Shown here piece after piece: positions 52,001 through 61,860 of a DNA stretch of 64,000 bases. The position numbers were made by a program, and so were the translations under genes. The first letter of the stretch is position 1, and every line of letters begins with the position of its first letter. Under the pieces are notes generated by a model. It ran no database searches, had not been told where the DNA came from, and was given only the letters and a program-made list of their open reading frames with translations. The stretch is from positions 186,001-250,000 of the forward strand of contig WFMF01000018.1 in the NCBI GenBank assembly GCA_011033025.1, read 5' to 3'. The DNA comes from Beroe forskalii. Lineage: Eukaryota; Ctenophora; Nuda; Beroida; Beroidae.

Positions 52001-55000
52001 AATTGTTTCATTGAGTTAATCACGCGTTCATCGTCTGGTTGCCAAAAATGGCGTACAAATCTCCTCAATTTTTTTCGTTTAACTGAATTAAATTTTTTGC
52101 ATTCTTACAATAAATTAAATACCATTAGTCTCCTGCAGAAAATTGGAAAAATTTATGTCGATATTGAGCTATGCAGATCAGAATTGACCTGTGCACCAAA
52201 TTACAGGGCGTCCATTGACCTCGCTGGAATCGGACAGTCAACTGGAATCTTTGCATTTAACGCACTCCCAGCAGGAGAATTATGGGAGATGTACGTGACT
52301 TTGCAGAAACCGCACTCCAGCAATATACGCTACTAACCGTAGAGACTTAGTAGTTAAAACCAGCCAGTGGCTGGCATCCAAATGCCGCTGAGCATTAGTC
52401 CTTCGGCATGACAAAAACGCTGGAATGGCGACAAGACTCTCATCAAATCCCAGACAAGACTTTGTGAACGGTCGGTGAAAACCTCAATTCACTCGCGGAA
52501 AATTCTGGGAAAGACTTGATTAAAAGATTTTATTACTCATGGGCCGAAGTGGGTCAGTTATCACTAACTAGGCCAAATTAAACTGCGACATAATGCCCCA
52601 TTACTGCTGGGTCTCTTTCAAAGTCTTGGAATACCAAGTCTAGATTGGTACTGTAGTAACATCGTAAAAAGGAACATCATGCGCCGCAGAAGAAAGGAGG
52701 AAGTAGGTAGATAGCGCGCCGCGCGGCGTAACACGCCGTATGACTACAGGTTGGTACACCATGGTTACCTTGGTGCGCGAGTTATCAGTGACCTCAATCG
52801 TGTAGGAAACACTATAAAGGTACATTATATGCATTGTACATGCACTATACATTGTACATGCACTATAAAGTGTACAAACATTCTACATTGTAAATGTACA
52901 TACATTGTAAATATGACATACACTGTACGGTATACAGTGGCATATACTTTTCAGTATACAGTGTATATGCAGTATACACTGTACATACTGATACCGTATA
53001 CATTGTACATGCACTATACAGTGTACATACACGCTGCACCCAACTTGAGTTGGTCGAGTCTAAATCCAATTTTGAGTATTCCATTTCAAAATGAAGCACT
53101 ATTAATAAAAATCAAATTTTTTAAACTTCATGTTCATTGTTCAGTGTTCTGAAAATTAATGTAGCAAGCTAGTAGCTACATTCGTTTTCTCCCTAAAAAC
53201 TGAGTGAAAAGGTGATGGCCGCCAATATCACGAAAGTCTCGGCGGTGGGCACATATGTCGCAATAGCAATGGCCTGTCATTTGAATTCTAATTTATGCTG
53301 GAATATGTTCTTGCCGCTAAAAATGATAATAATATTGTCAGTATTATCCCGGGGCGTCTGTGTGGATCCTTTGTAGACCCGTACTCTTCAATCAAGAAGG
53401 TGTAGTAGAAGTCTGAAGTAGACAGCAGTTGTACCGGACAATAGTAATAGTAGTACAGATAGTACTATCCTGAGAGAGTGCCTCTGTTTGAGATAAATTC
53501 AGTGCCTCATTGCGCCGCTATCTCGACCACACACCCTTTTAATACCAACCACTAAATGCCTTATTTCCACCCCTTAAAGCCGTAATAGTAATTGTAATAT
53601 TCGTCATCAAGGCGACCCATGATGAATCTCTCATCGTCATCATACCTCAAATCGTCATCATACCTCAAATCGTCGTAATACGGCTCACCACCGTAATACG
53701 GCTCACCGCCGTAATACGGTTCACCGCCGTAATACGGCTCACCGCCGTAATACGGGTGGATGTTAGACTGAACAGGACCGTAATACGGATAATACGCCTC
53801 GTAATAAGCATCGTAAAACCCGCCGCCACCGCCCTTCAGTCCCACCCTCGATCTGCTGTTGTAAGGAGGATCCACCGGGTGCGGCCCCAAGTGAGCGGCG
53901 CTCTGGCCTGCGCCGGGGTAGTAAGCGGGGTAGTAACCGGGGTTCGGGCCTGCGCCGGGGTAGTAGATAGAGCCGGGGTAGTAGATGTCCGTGTCGTCAT
54001 ACCACACCCCCATCTCGCTGTCCAGTGCCCCTTTAAGTTTGTCCCGCAAGAGTCCCCCGTGTCCTCCCCCAGCTCCTCCGTAATGACCTTCCGGTAGGGG
54101 CATTCGGTCAGTCTTGAAGAGCATCTCAAAGTGTATTCCGAAGCCGGAGGTGGTAGCGAACTGTTCCAGGTCTATCTCCGGAATCACGTGGTTTTTCTTG
54201 TGGAGGTAAGGCTGCTCCTTGCGGACCTGGGGAAATGATAGGTTTTATGGGCCGTATTGGAATTGTACTGGCTTGGTCGGGTGTAAGTAGTAAAGTAGGT
54301 ATGTAAGAGTAAAGTACGTGAGTAAGAGTTAAGTAGGTTTTTAAGAGTAAAGTAGGTAAGTAGGAGTAAAGTAGGTAACTAGGAATAAAGTAGTAAGTAA
54401 TACAGTAGGTAAGCAGTGAGGTAAGTTGCAGTAAGTAATTCAATAAAGTAAACACTAAACACGCACCTCTAGGTCCCACTTCTCCATCTTGAACATCGTG
54501 TTCTGCAGTTTCTTATGGAGCGTATCCGCGTAAGTCTCCGTCAGAACCAACATATCAAAAGCCCATCCGCTCCACCCTGGTTCTCTCTGCCTTCGTCGTC
54601 GCGTTTATCGTCGTTTCCGAGTGATTGGTAAGCTTGTCCACGGTTTCCTGCACCGCGTCACTGACGGATAACTTGACGAAGGCTTCCTTGAGTGTGGTTA
54701 TGTACTTATCATACTCCTTGCTCGCGAAGTACCTGTAGACAGTTTAATGTTTAGCCGAGTGGGGCGTGGCTCTGTTTTATGGTGTTTGTAATCAGTGAAG
54801 ACGACATTTCAAATACGAATGGACAATTCCGATTCACAAACTCAAAAAGAACTCTTTTCCTAACACCCACGTCACACTTTCTCTTTTCTCCTAGTCACAG
54901 CATTTTAATTTCAACTGTACAACACACTTTTCTTACGTTCCTTTGAACGAACAACGCACAAAAACGTCTACATACCCCGCCAGGATACCCTCCCGCTCTC

Positions 55001-58000
55001 CCTCAATGATCTCCGTGTACGACATCAGGTGTTCTCGAGATGTCAGATACTCGCACATCACACTCTCCTGATCTACGAAATCATCCACCGCTTTGACTTT
55101 GTGACCCTTGTCGAAGCACTCAAGCAACACTTTACTTGAATCGTCACAGTTACGCCACGATTTGGTTTTCTTAGGTTCATCCGGCTTAATGAAATACTCG
55201 GGGCAGGTGAAACCGAGTTGTTCGGCGTAGTTGATACCGGCAGCTGCGTGGACCAGCAAGTGAAACAAAAGCAAAGCTAACAGCATCGCGTTTGGGAGGA
55301 ACCTACACGCACTTACCATGCATTAACAGGATTTCAGGGCCTAATGGCGTTAATGGCATGCTGATATCTGCCTACTAATAGTGCGATTATTCTTGGATGA
55401 AATCATCAAGAAATAGGATGTATCGAACCTATTGTGCTACTTTTCTCTACCTAATTATAGCTGTGATCTGTAGAGCGACCGTAGTACCTAGCTGTCCCAA
55501 TATGGAGCTCATTTATCGAGCTTTAGCACCGTTCTGTAATCAGTTTCCTGACCAACTTCATCCTAAGATTGAAAATCATACACAAAACTCAGGTGATATA
55601 GCGGGATAGTTCAATAGTTTAGAGCTGATAATCTCTATGGTGTAGGTGCTTACATTCGAGTGATTAGTCTTTGGTCGTTATCAGCAGATCTGGAGTTTGT
55701 TGGAATTACCTGATCGTTGCTCCACCCACAAAACCCACTTTTTATTGCCTGTGTGGGCAGTATCGGTGCTTGGAACCAATCCACTCGGAAATGCACCTAG
55801 AAAGTTATCCGGCGGGCTCCCAGAATCCGCGGTGGAGTTTCCAGTGGAATTGAAGTGTGCGAGGTGAACTTGACTCCTCCTGGAATATGTCTGGAGTACT
55901 TGATATTCCTCTACTCCAAAGCTTATAAAACAATAAGGTATAGGTTTGAAGTCTGGGTTACGATTGTGTTTTGGGATATTATTTGGGTAAGGTTTGAGTT
56001 AGGAGTCAAGATTAGTGTCAGAGACCGTTCATACCGTGTTTGTGCGAGATGCCGTCGGCCGGCGCCCTGGATTGGTAGCGTGCAAGGCATACCGAATACC
56101 CCTTGTTTATACTATCCGTAACAGATTATTTTGAAATTCGTTGCTGCTCCTCGTGTTGGGCCTCTTGTGCGCAGCGTGATTTCAGTTGAGGGCTGGTCGG
56201 TAGTTTTCGTGACAAATTTGAGCTCAAACATTTGCAGAAATTTTATGTATACATGCAACTTCTACCGCGGTCGCGATACGTTTTTCTTGATCAGACATTA
56301 TTTGGAATGCTGCGCGCGTCCAAATGCGCGGCCCGATAAATTGCGGCCGTTTGCTAAAATTATGCCATTTCCCGTAGCTTGTGTAAGTTTCCGTCAGCTT
56401 TGAAGCTTTAGAATGCATTGCTAATGACGCTCATTGGCACAATACGTTGTGGGGCATAGTTCAAGCAGTAGCTTGAACTATGCGTATTGTCAAAATGTTC
56501 TAGCGAAATTTCTACAGAACTTTCTGATTTTGGAACAAAAACAGCTCAATTTGGTTCCAAAATAAGGTCACTCAATTGTTTCACCAGACTTTTCACCTGT
56601 CATTTACTCATCTTCGTTTCCTCACAGATATCTTGACCTTGTTGGTTTGTCAGTCAATGATATTCCCATCCATGAAACGATAATTTATGCTTTTTCAGGT
56701 CCTACGCCGGCGAATACAACTCGGGATGGAAAACTCAAAAGGTAAGGAAACTCATCGAGTATCTTCACGCTATTGATTAGCTGTGAATCTTGCAGCTAGT
56801 TCTGATGATCAACAGTCAACCTGATCGGATAGTTAATTCGATATTCTCATCTTCCTAGTTCCTACTTGCTTGAGAATCTCAAAATTAGGTGTATTATGCC
56901 TGTTCTGTTCCTTACCTCCAGCTTTTGTTTCCGTTTCATCTATTCTATCCTCAGTGAGTTTATGAAGAAGGATGACAAGCGGTATTTTCTGGATTTGAAG
57001 GAGAATAGTCGGGGCAGATTCCTGAGGATCAGTCAGGTGGTCCGGTACGCCAGACAACACGTTGCTTTCCCCGCTATCTTGCTGGTGGAACTGAGGAATG
57101 CTATCAACGAGGTACACAGTACATACACTCACTGGTGTATGGTTTATTTCAGAAATCAGGGTTAGGGTTAGTAAAAGTGCAAGTAAAAGGAGCCAGTCAA
57201 AATTTTATTTCATTTCAGAAATCAGAGTACCAGGGTCATTAGTGTTAGGGTTAGAAAAGTGCAAGTAAAAGGAGCAAGTCAAAATTTCATTTCCTTGTGA
57301 TAACTTAATATATGTGATGGCTCCCTATAAAGCTGTGTGCTCTCTGTCAGGTCACTTGAAATATATTTGTGCTTGAAATATATTTGTGCTTATTAGGCAC
57401 CTAGAATATATCTCCTCACTTTCTGCGACAGGTGTTGGAGGAGTTTGGGGGTGATGACGGGGAGGGAGCCCAGAACACCCTGCCCCAGTCCCGGGAGTGC
57501 AAAGTGGAGCAGAAGAAGTTCTACTTCGATGTGGGCCGCAATGACAGGGGCGTGTTCCTGAGGCTCACCGAGGTGGGATCCTTTTCCTCCGAGATTGTTT
57601 ATTTATATCCTTTCTATGTAGTCATTTTATTCGCTTAACAGTTTAATCCATTGCTGGAAACTAGATGTATACTTGCACAGCAATGGGAACTCTGGACTGT
57701 AAAATCACCTTTGTTACAGGCGAAGAATAACTTTCGTCAGAACATCACTATTCCGCGGAGCGGGTGGAAGCAAGTCCGGGATATATTAGATGAGTTTTGC
57801 AGGTTAGTAAAGCTCTCCAAGATGGTATATTTATCACTTCCACTCTGGGTGTGACGGAACTGTGATTTTCACTGTAGAATTTCGATGATGACTTACTTAG
57901 ATACACCAAGATATTAACAATTTAGGTGTACTAGACTGTAAGATAACATGACTAACAGAAAACCTACAGACAGTTACGAAGAGAACATATAAACTAAATA

Positions 58001-58147
58001 TAACAGATGAATGAAACCATGACTCCCAGGTACGAAGAGAACGGTACGGGAGGTTACAGCCAGTTCCCCATCACGGAGATCGAGCAACCCTCCCCTTCCT
58101 CCCTCTCCCCTGCGGGGTACAGTGAGCAGCCCGAACCTAACTTCTAA
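31015..58147 (+). CDS. PURA: Pur-alpha, single-stranded DNA/RNA-binding protein
   Basis: Exons 31015-31045, 32979-33070, 36800-36905, 56699-56741, 56955-57111, 57432-57572, 57720-57802 and 58030-58147. They total 771 bases (256 residues plus stop) with every phase matching and GT-AG ends. Three PUR repeats are visible: I (residues ~11-77, KRFYLDVKENNRGRFLKITE), II (~91-143, KRYFLDLKENSRGRFLRISQ) and III (~155-218, KKFYFDVGRNDRGVFLRLTE). Repeats I and II form an intramolecular nucleic-acid-binding fold and repeat III dimerises in known Pur proteins. They bind purine-rich single strands and act in transcription and mRNA transport. The tail is rich in Pro, Ser and Glu, and the vertebrate N-terminal Gly-rich arm is absent. 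Intron 3 is about 19.8 kb and contains two antisense genes. Confidence 0.95.
31046..32978 (+). other. Pur-alpha intron 1
   Basis: Donor GTAAGA, acceptor TTTTCAG. 31600-31690 contains degenerate CCATAACCCTACC repeats, telomere-like but too diverged to call telomeric. No gene is seen. Confidence 0.6.
33071..36799 (+). other. Pur-alpha intron 2 with a ~690-bp duplication
   Basis: 35128-35420 and 35814-36095 are direct copies (TCATGACTCCTTGCCGTCTC, TTCATTTCGTGGAAATT, GAGGGGTTTCAACTTACGAT). Before and between them is a loose minisatellite of GTGAAATGTGTGAGTT words (35060-35130 and 35485-35770). Otherwise AT-rich and empty. Confidence 0.75.
36906..36967 (+). repeat. 15-bp minisatellite starting at the Pur-alpha exon 3 donor
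   Basis: GTACGGAGTCTGTTT is repeated about four times directly from the splice donor, so each copy offers a GTACGG donor-like site. A second block of about eight copies lies at 37150-37266. Confidence 0.9.
37150..37266 (+). repeat. second block of the GTACGGAGTCTGTTT minisatellite
   Basis: About eight units with single-base variants (GTACGGGGTCTGTTT, GTACGAAATCTGTTT). Same motif as at the exon 3 donor 250 bases upstream. Confidence 0.9.
37267..40055. other. 5' part of Pur-alpha intron 3
   Basis: No gene. Holds a GAGCTACTAGGTACCCTG repeat cluster (38806-38910) and a (GT)n microsatellite (about 39090-39180) whose frames give spurious Cys/Val ORFs. Confidence 0.6.
40165..40322 (+). repeat. TCCAAGAGAGAAAGCTCCAA-type repeat, open frame
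   Basis: Four or five ~27-54-base units encoding SKRESSKRAPKPKNS-like Lys/Ser peptides, after an acceptor-like TATCTTTCAG at 40164. The 40056-40325 frame ends at TAATTG. It could be a last exon of an unrecognised gene, but no partner exons are found. Confidence 0.5.
40337..41130. repeat. ~400-bp tandem duplication
   Basis: 40340-40510 and 40735-40905 are about 95% alike by eye (TTTTAGTGATTGGCAACACC, GAATGGGGTGGGTTGGGAAT). They are offset by about 397 bases. Confidence 0.8.
40600..42940. repeat. ancient degenerate satellite, CAAATAAGGGAATT...TTCACCCAATA
   Basis: Over about 2.3 kb the words CACCAAATAAGGGAATT and, 10-20 bases later, TTCACCCAATAATAC recur every ~50-110 bases in the same orientation (examples near 41010, 41300, 41365, 41466, 41652, 41782, 41910, 42110, 42390 and 42898). 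Strongly AT-rich, no coding potential. Confidence 0.7.
42941..45891. other. Pur-alpha intron 3, middle part
   Basis: No supported gene. 43768-43862 is a 12-bp tandem array, GTGATGTGGCA(A). The remainder is AT-rich and without features. Confidence 0.5.
43768..43862. repeat. GTGATGTGGCA tandem repeat
   Basis: About eight ~12-base units with small variants. It produces spurious His/Thr-rich ORFs on the - strand. Confidence 0.9.
45892..46702. mobile_element. hAT-like element built of inverted GGGAGTCCC arrays
   Basis: 811 bp with an exact 8-bp target duplication CACCAAAA (45884-45891 and 46703-46710). Termini are perfect inverted repeats GGTCATACGAGCGAATTACT. Inside each end is a ~300-base array of the 9-mer GGGAGTCCC and variants, running in opposite orientation in the two arms (45915-46230 and 46430-46680). 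An AT-rich centre separates them. No coding capacity. The 9-mer is itself close to a palindrome. Confidence 0.9.
46711..47432. other. spacer below gene A
   Basis: AT-rich intron sequence with a CT-rich tract (about 46770-46850). No gene recognised. Confidence 0.4.
47433..51922 (-). CDS. gene A: secreted multi-exon protein of unknown family, nested antisense in Pur-alpha intron 3
   Basis: Supported exons on the - strand: 51922-51848, 51531-51385, 50727-50453, 50139-50052, 49869-49779, 49583-49452 and 49101 to ~48925. Further exons are 48722-48638, 47839-47734 and 47480-47433, with matching phases and mostly canonical sites. The start MRSVWLLLTVLTVGAVSQ is a clear signal peptide, so the product is secreted. 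It contains many Cys residues (DCNCVRKFG, EECRGLKCDL, DFCKCGKD, YCKWPCKK, LYPCCLKR), suggesting disulphides, and predicted helices between them. Exon 7 is uncertain. Read straight through it meets a stop at 48845, giving 354 residues. Leaving it at a weak donor near 48925 allows the last three exons to be used. I do not recognise the family. Several exon edges are duplicated. Confidence 0.65.
48449..48630. repeat. TTTCACAATCTACACTCCAC tandem repeat
   Basis: About nine ~20-base units immediately beside the donor of gene A exon 8 (48637), in the intron. Confidence 0.85.
49356..49390 (-). repeat. duplicate of the gene A exon 6 donor
   Basis: On the - strand, TGTTCGGACCGCTCAAAGC then TTGGAGTGAGTA copies the true exon end (TGTTCGGTCCCCTCAAAGC, ATGGAGTGAGTA) 91 bases downstream, including the GTGAGT donor. 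Confidence 0.85.
50750..51098 (-). repeat. 35-37-bp minisatellite carrying ~10 copies of the gene A exon 3 acceptor
   Basis: Each unit on the - strand contains CACCCAGGAACCAGGCAACT, a copy of the real intron end and exon start (CCCAG then GAAACAGGCAACTGC at 50727). Ten copies lie just upstream of the true site. The array is open in the exon's own frame, so choosing a farther acceptor could add Pro/His/Thr-rich sequence instead of a stop. Confidence 0.93.
51339..51400 (-). repeat. 44-bp duplication of the gene A exon 2 donor
   Basis: The exon end GAGTTCTGCGATTTG with donor GTAAGTAT occurs twice, with exon-end positions 51385 and 51341. A weaker third copy (GCCGGAGTTCTGTCCCAAGT) lies near 51210-51235. 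Confidence 0.9.
51923..53560. other. spacer between genes A and B
   Basis: Upstream region of gene A (51923 onward) and downstream region of gene B. An open + strand frame at 51869-52336 overlaps gene A exon 1 antisense and has no support. 52815-53030 is a TGTACA-type palindromic tract. Confidence 0.5.
52815..53030. repeat. TGTACA/TATACA-rich palindromic tract
   Basis: Repeated CATTGTACATGCACTATACA and CAGTATACAGTGTATATGC words, many self-complementary. Resembles 28655-28965 and 59918-60010. Confidence 0.85.
53561..55286 (-). CDS. gene B: secreted protein with Tyr/Gly-rich repeat tail, nested antisense in Pur-alpha intron 3
   Basis: Exons on the - strand: 55286-54976, 54732-54467 and 54226-53561. 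I start at the second Met (MLLALLLFHLLVHAAAG, a good signal peptide), because the first Met at 55319 sits inside a perfect donor-like ATGGTAAGT. Exon 1 has Cys residues (FTCPEYF, WRNCDD, LLECFD, VMCEYL). Exon 2 looks helical. Exon 3 ends in a Tyr/Gly/Pro-rich region with YYPGAGP units and four tandem PYYGGE repeats, then acidic RYDDD repeats and KGWK. Such tails are seen in secreted matrix or adhesive proteins, but the family is not recognised. Exon 2 changes frame by one base between DKLTNHSETT and GWAFDMLVLTE, so there is an indel or a tiny unrecognised intron. The product would be about 410 residues. Confidence 0.65.
53690..53756 (-). repeat. 18-bp coding repeat (PYYGGE)n in gene B
   Basis: CCGTAATACGGCTCACCG on the + strand, about four near-identical units, translating to PYYGGE on the - strand. 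Confidence 0.9.
54285..54440. repeat. GTAAGAGTAAAGTAGGTA minisatellite in gene B intron 2
   Basis: About eight ~18-20-base units. On the + strand they contain GTAAGT-like words. Gene B is on the - strand, so these are not its donors. Confidence 0.8.
55320..56698. other. region upstream of gene B, end of Pur-alpha intron 3
   Basis: Expected promoter region of gene B. No further gene is recognised. It ends with the acceptor TTTTTCAG before Pur-alpha exon 4. Confidence 0.45.
57149..57295. repeat. two ~80-bp tandem copies in Pur-alpha intron 5
   Basis: TTTCAGAAATCAG, GTTAGGGTTAG and AAAAGTGCAAGTAAAAGGAG occur twice. Each copy includes an acceptor-like TTTCAG. It is not an exon edge. Confidence 0.85.
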
Positions 58148-59610
58148 GTGAGTAGTCGGCATGTGGATCCAGGGGTGGATCCGGGGATCCATGGGGCTAT
58201 ATGGGTGGATTCATCTGGATCCAGGTAGTGCATGAGTCTAGGTGGACTCACACCTTGGTGGACTGGATTCATGTGGATTATTTGGTGTGTGATTGTATAT
58301 CCATGTAAGGTGGATGATCCTTTTGACACCACAGGTTGTACATGTCACATGACACCAGGTCACTTGGTCACATGATACCGGGTAGGATACACATTATTTA
58401 GAACTCTTCTTCAACCTATTGTTCTTGGTGGTGTCAGTAGGTCAACTGATTAGACGTAGAATTGTTAATTTAAACGTTATATTGATTATATACCACCACT
58501 GTGCCCTGTGTTCTTGTGATGCTCCCTTTTAAATATCGGGCTACATGACCCGTAGCCTGTTCGGGTCCAACCAATCAGATTGCAGTATTATGCGAATCAG
58601 CGCGTCGATTGGTTGAGTCAAGGAGTGCTGTGGGTAACACTGTGGCACAGTGTTCTCTAAGCATTGTTTTCTCTCTCCCTGAGTTGTGATTATATACTTG
58701 GGTCCGTACCTCTTGAAAAGATATATCAGCATGGTTCACATTATAATAGTGGCAAAGTCACTTACGTGTGTTTAAATTCGTTTGTCTAAACGCACTTTAG
58801 CAATGCTTGGCTTTTTGATAATATAGGTAAAATGATTAGGATGTACAACGGCATTTAAATGTAAATTAGAATTTAGATGTATTTTGAATGATGTGTTGCG
58901 GTGTCCATTTTATCTCGAAATTATTCACTAGCCGTCTTAATCGGATCAAGTTTCTGATCATTTGAGCTGATGTTAGCAGCAGTATTATATCTCTTAATGT
59001 CTGTTTATTTTATTTTGATAGTTTCAAGATATATATCACTAATTATGTAACCCTTTTTTCCGAAAATGTTCATAGATACTGTTATTTTGTTTTCAAAATG
59101 TGAAGAACATTGTTAATATTTTAACTGCTTTAACTGTTTATGAAGGTGAAGCGACATCGTACAAGTTTTTAATCTCTAAAGGCTTTTGTAAGAAGATATG
59201 TAATAATAAGATATCTGACATTAATTATCCAGTCTCACATGCTGTGGTGTTAGCGCTTTTCTCACTCAACAATTCAGGAAGTTTCAAACTATCGTTATCA
59301 CAAAAATTCTATCGTTATTTTATCGTTAAATAAAATTTTATTCTTATCACAAAAGTTTAATTTGGGCAAACTTTTGCCGCGTTCACATCAGCATGTGTGA
59401 CTCTAGTAAAACGGTTGTATAGGAAATTACCACTTCCTTGGTTAATTGGTGTTAGATGGTCGTGTAGATGGTTCCTAGCGTGGTTCATTATGCGGTTCAT
59501 TATGTAGTTTATTATGCGAACCAGACCCTGTAAAATTTCGAATTTTCCACGAAAAAGGATCTCTGTAAAATTCATTGGATTTGGTATACACTACATACAG
59601 TTAATTTAAT
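58148..59610. other. Pur-alpha 3' region
   Basis: 58160-58320 has loose GTGGATCC/ATGTGGAT repeats. The rest is AT-rich. AATAAA occurs at 59330-59335 and could be a polyadenylation signal, but nothing proves it is used. Confidence 0.4.
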
Positions 59611-59815
59611 TGGTAAAATCACACTTTCAGTTGGCAATCAACTTTCATTGGGTTTTATAATCTGGAGAGTGGTAGTTTCCTGTACCAACTTTCATTGGGT
59701 TTAATAATCTGGAGAGTGGTAGTTTCCCATACCTTGGTAAAATCACACTTTCAGTTGGCAATCAACTTTCATTGGGTTTCATCCGAAGAGTGGTAGTTTC
59801 CTATACCAACCGTGA
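59611..59815. repeat. partial tandem repeat (TTTCATTGGGTTT...AGAGTGGTAGTTTCC)
   Basis: GGTAAAATCACACTTTCAGT occurs twice (59611 and 59738). AACTTTCATTGGGTTT with GAGAGTGGTAGTTTCC occurs three times, so a ~127-base unit contains an internal ~50-base duplication. Confidence 0.9.
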
Positions 59816-59917
59816 TATCTGGGTTGATATATATCTTTATTTATCTCTGTTGTATGTTTACAAAGCTACTAGCTCTTTAAACTATAGGTGGTGGTTGAAT
59901 GGCCCCATACAGAATAC

Positions 59918-60010
59918 ATTTGTACATGTACAATGTATGATGTATGGTGTACGATGTACCTTTTGTGTCATGTGCAATGTATTATATCATGTATTGTACC
60001 CTGTACACAT
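59918..60010. repeat. TGTACA/GTATGATG-rich tract
   Basis: Words TGTACATGTACAATGTATG and GATGTATGGTGTACGATG. Third tract of the kind seen at 28655 and 52815. Confidence 0.7.
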
Positions 60011-61500
60011 GAGGCATCGTTTAGGAAATTATATTCATTCTGTGCAATAATCCCCTCCAAGTCCTAAAAAAACTTTATATCCGCCAAAATTGCCTTGAAA
60101 GTGAAATGCCGGAATGGATATATCCTAGATTATTCAACCATCACCGCACTTTAGTCACAAATTTATGTGTAAGAATCGTGATTAAATTTTAACAAGGGAT
60201 TTTCAATCTTTTCCAAATTACCCCTAATATCCCTTCTGACATGTATTTTCCATCCCATCCCTCTTTATCCCTTCCCCATGATGATCTGGAAAACATTGGA
60301 AATCCCTCGTCCTATTTCCGCACACCACTGATCCCGTCAGTGTGTTCGTATCCCCCGTAGAGAGATCCCTGCCGTCCCCTCCGTCCCTGGTTCCAGGGAT
60401 GTTCAGGGGACGTCACCTTTCTGACGGGGGAATTTCCCGTGGAAACAATTCTATATGGTAATATATAACGTGGTCGTTTTTCCCGTGGAAAAGTGAAGAG
60501 TACTCTAAGGGTCGTATATTTATTATACCTTTTTATTGGCCCTGTCGGAGAAAGTTTTTGAATTCGGCTAAAAATGACCCGATATATTCTCTTACGGCAA
60601 TCGGTTTTTTCTCCTCTTGTTTTGATAAATTAGGTTCATCTAAATTTACCACTCGCGAAGTGTTGATTATAGGAAAACATTAGAACTCTCGTCCGTGAAA
60701 AAGGAAAATTCTTAGAAATTAAACCATTATCTCACAAGTTCTCGAGCCTCCATCTAAATTTCATTTTTAGTTTCAAGTCCCTTGCAAAGTTAAGAGATAT
60801 CGGGTCATCTTTCAGTCCGGCCAGGACAGACATGCATCATCCTGGCTGCTAAAGTTGGAGCTAGGTCTTATGTTGGCAACTGTCGTGGCCAGGTTTCAAG
60901 AATCGGCGAAAAGTCGTCCGAGAAACTTCGGAGATGGAAATGGCTATCTTGAATGGGTGTGAATCGTACGTTCGGTCTACGATTGCGTGAATGAGGCTGT
61001 ATATAATCAGTCTATATCGCCGGTTTTTTGAAATCTGCGACAGTTGCCGATGGTGTGCATTGTTTTCTTGGCCGGTCTGAAATCCTTAAAATCCTTTTTA
61101 GTCCGTACCTGACGTTACTCTTACCTATCGTCATGTCGAGTCTTAAAGTCCATGTTCTTTATTTTTATTTACTCTTAAAGTATATATTATGATTTGAAAA
61201 CTCAAATTCACGTTCAGTGATTATATGAGCTTTGAGTTTTTGTTCATAAAAGATATTCTGGTCTAAGTTCATGTAACATCCTGTTTAATTTCCTCCTGTG
61301 ATTTCCTGGCTCCGTGCTTTGAGGCGAGGTGACATTTAACTCGTTATTGGAGCTGGATTCGGCTTGCAGTGGCCCAATTCTCTTCAGGCCCAGATAGACC
61401 CCCCGTTTATTTGGACCTGAAGAGTAGGGTCACTGGCGTTAGATTGTCTGAGAGGGTTCGTGAGGGTTATGTCATCATGACATCATACTCGGGCTTTATA
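60011..61500. other. intergenic, no feature
   Basis: Moderate GC, no ORF above 60 codons that looks coding, and no repeat noticed beyond short words. Confidence 0.4.
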
Positions 61501-61860
61501 AATACGTGCAAAAATCGCCAAAAAAATATATCTTTGATTCTGAATATATTTTTCTATAAAATACGTAACTTTCCATGAAAATACAAAAAATGCCTGAAAT
61601 TACGTTGAAAAATACGCGGTAATACGACTGATTTAATAAAATTGAAGCAAAATTTAAGACGAAAAATACGGCAGTTTTTGCCAAAATACGTATTTAAAAA
61701 AATACGTATTTCAATACGTATTTTTGGTACGTATTTTAATACGTATTTTTTTGAAAATACGTATTTTTGAAAATACGTATTTTGATTGTTATGATCATAC
61801 GTATTCAAATTTCAATACGTATTTTTGTAAAAACGTATTTCTAGAAAATACTCATTTAGC
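61500..61860. repeat. AATACGTATTTT palindrome cluster
   Basis: The palindrome AATACGTATT and half-sites AAATACG occur more than 12 times, most tightly at 61685-61840. It gives spurious ORFs such as IFLKIRIFENTYF. Confidence 0.9.

Noticed and set aside
51869-52336. 155-codon + strand ORF
   Set aside because: Lies antisense to gene A exon 1 and its upstream region; no domain or splice support.
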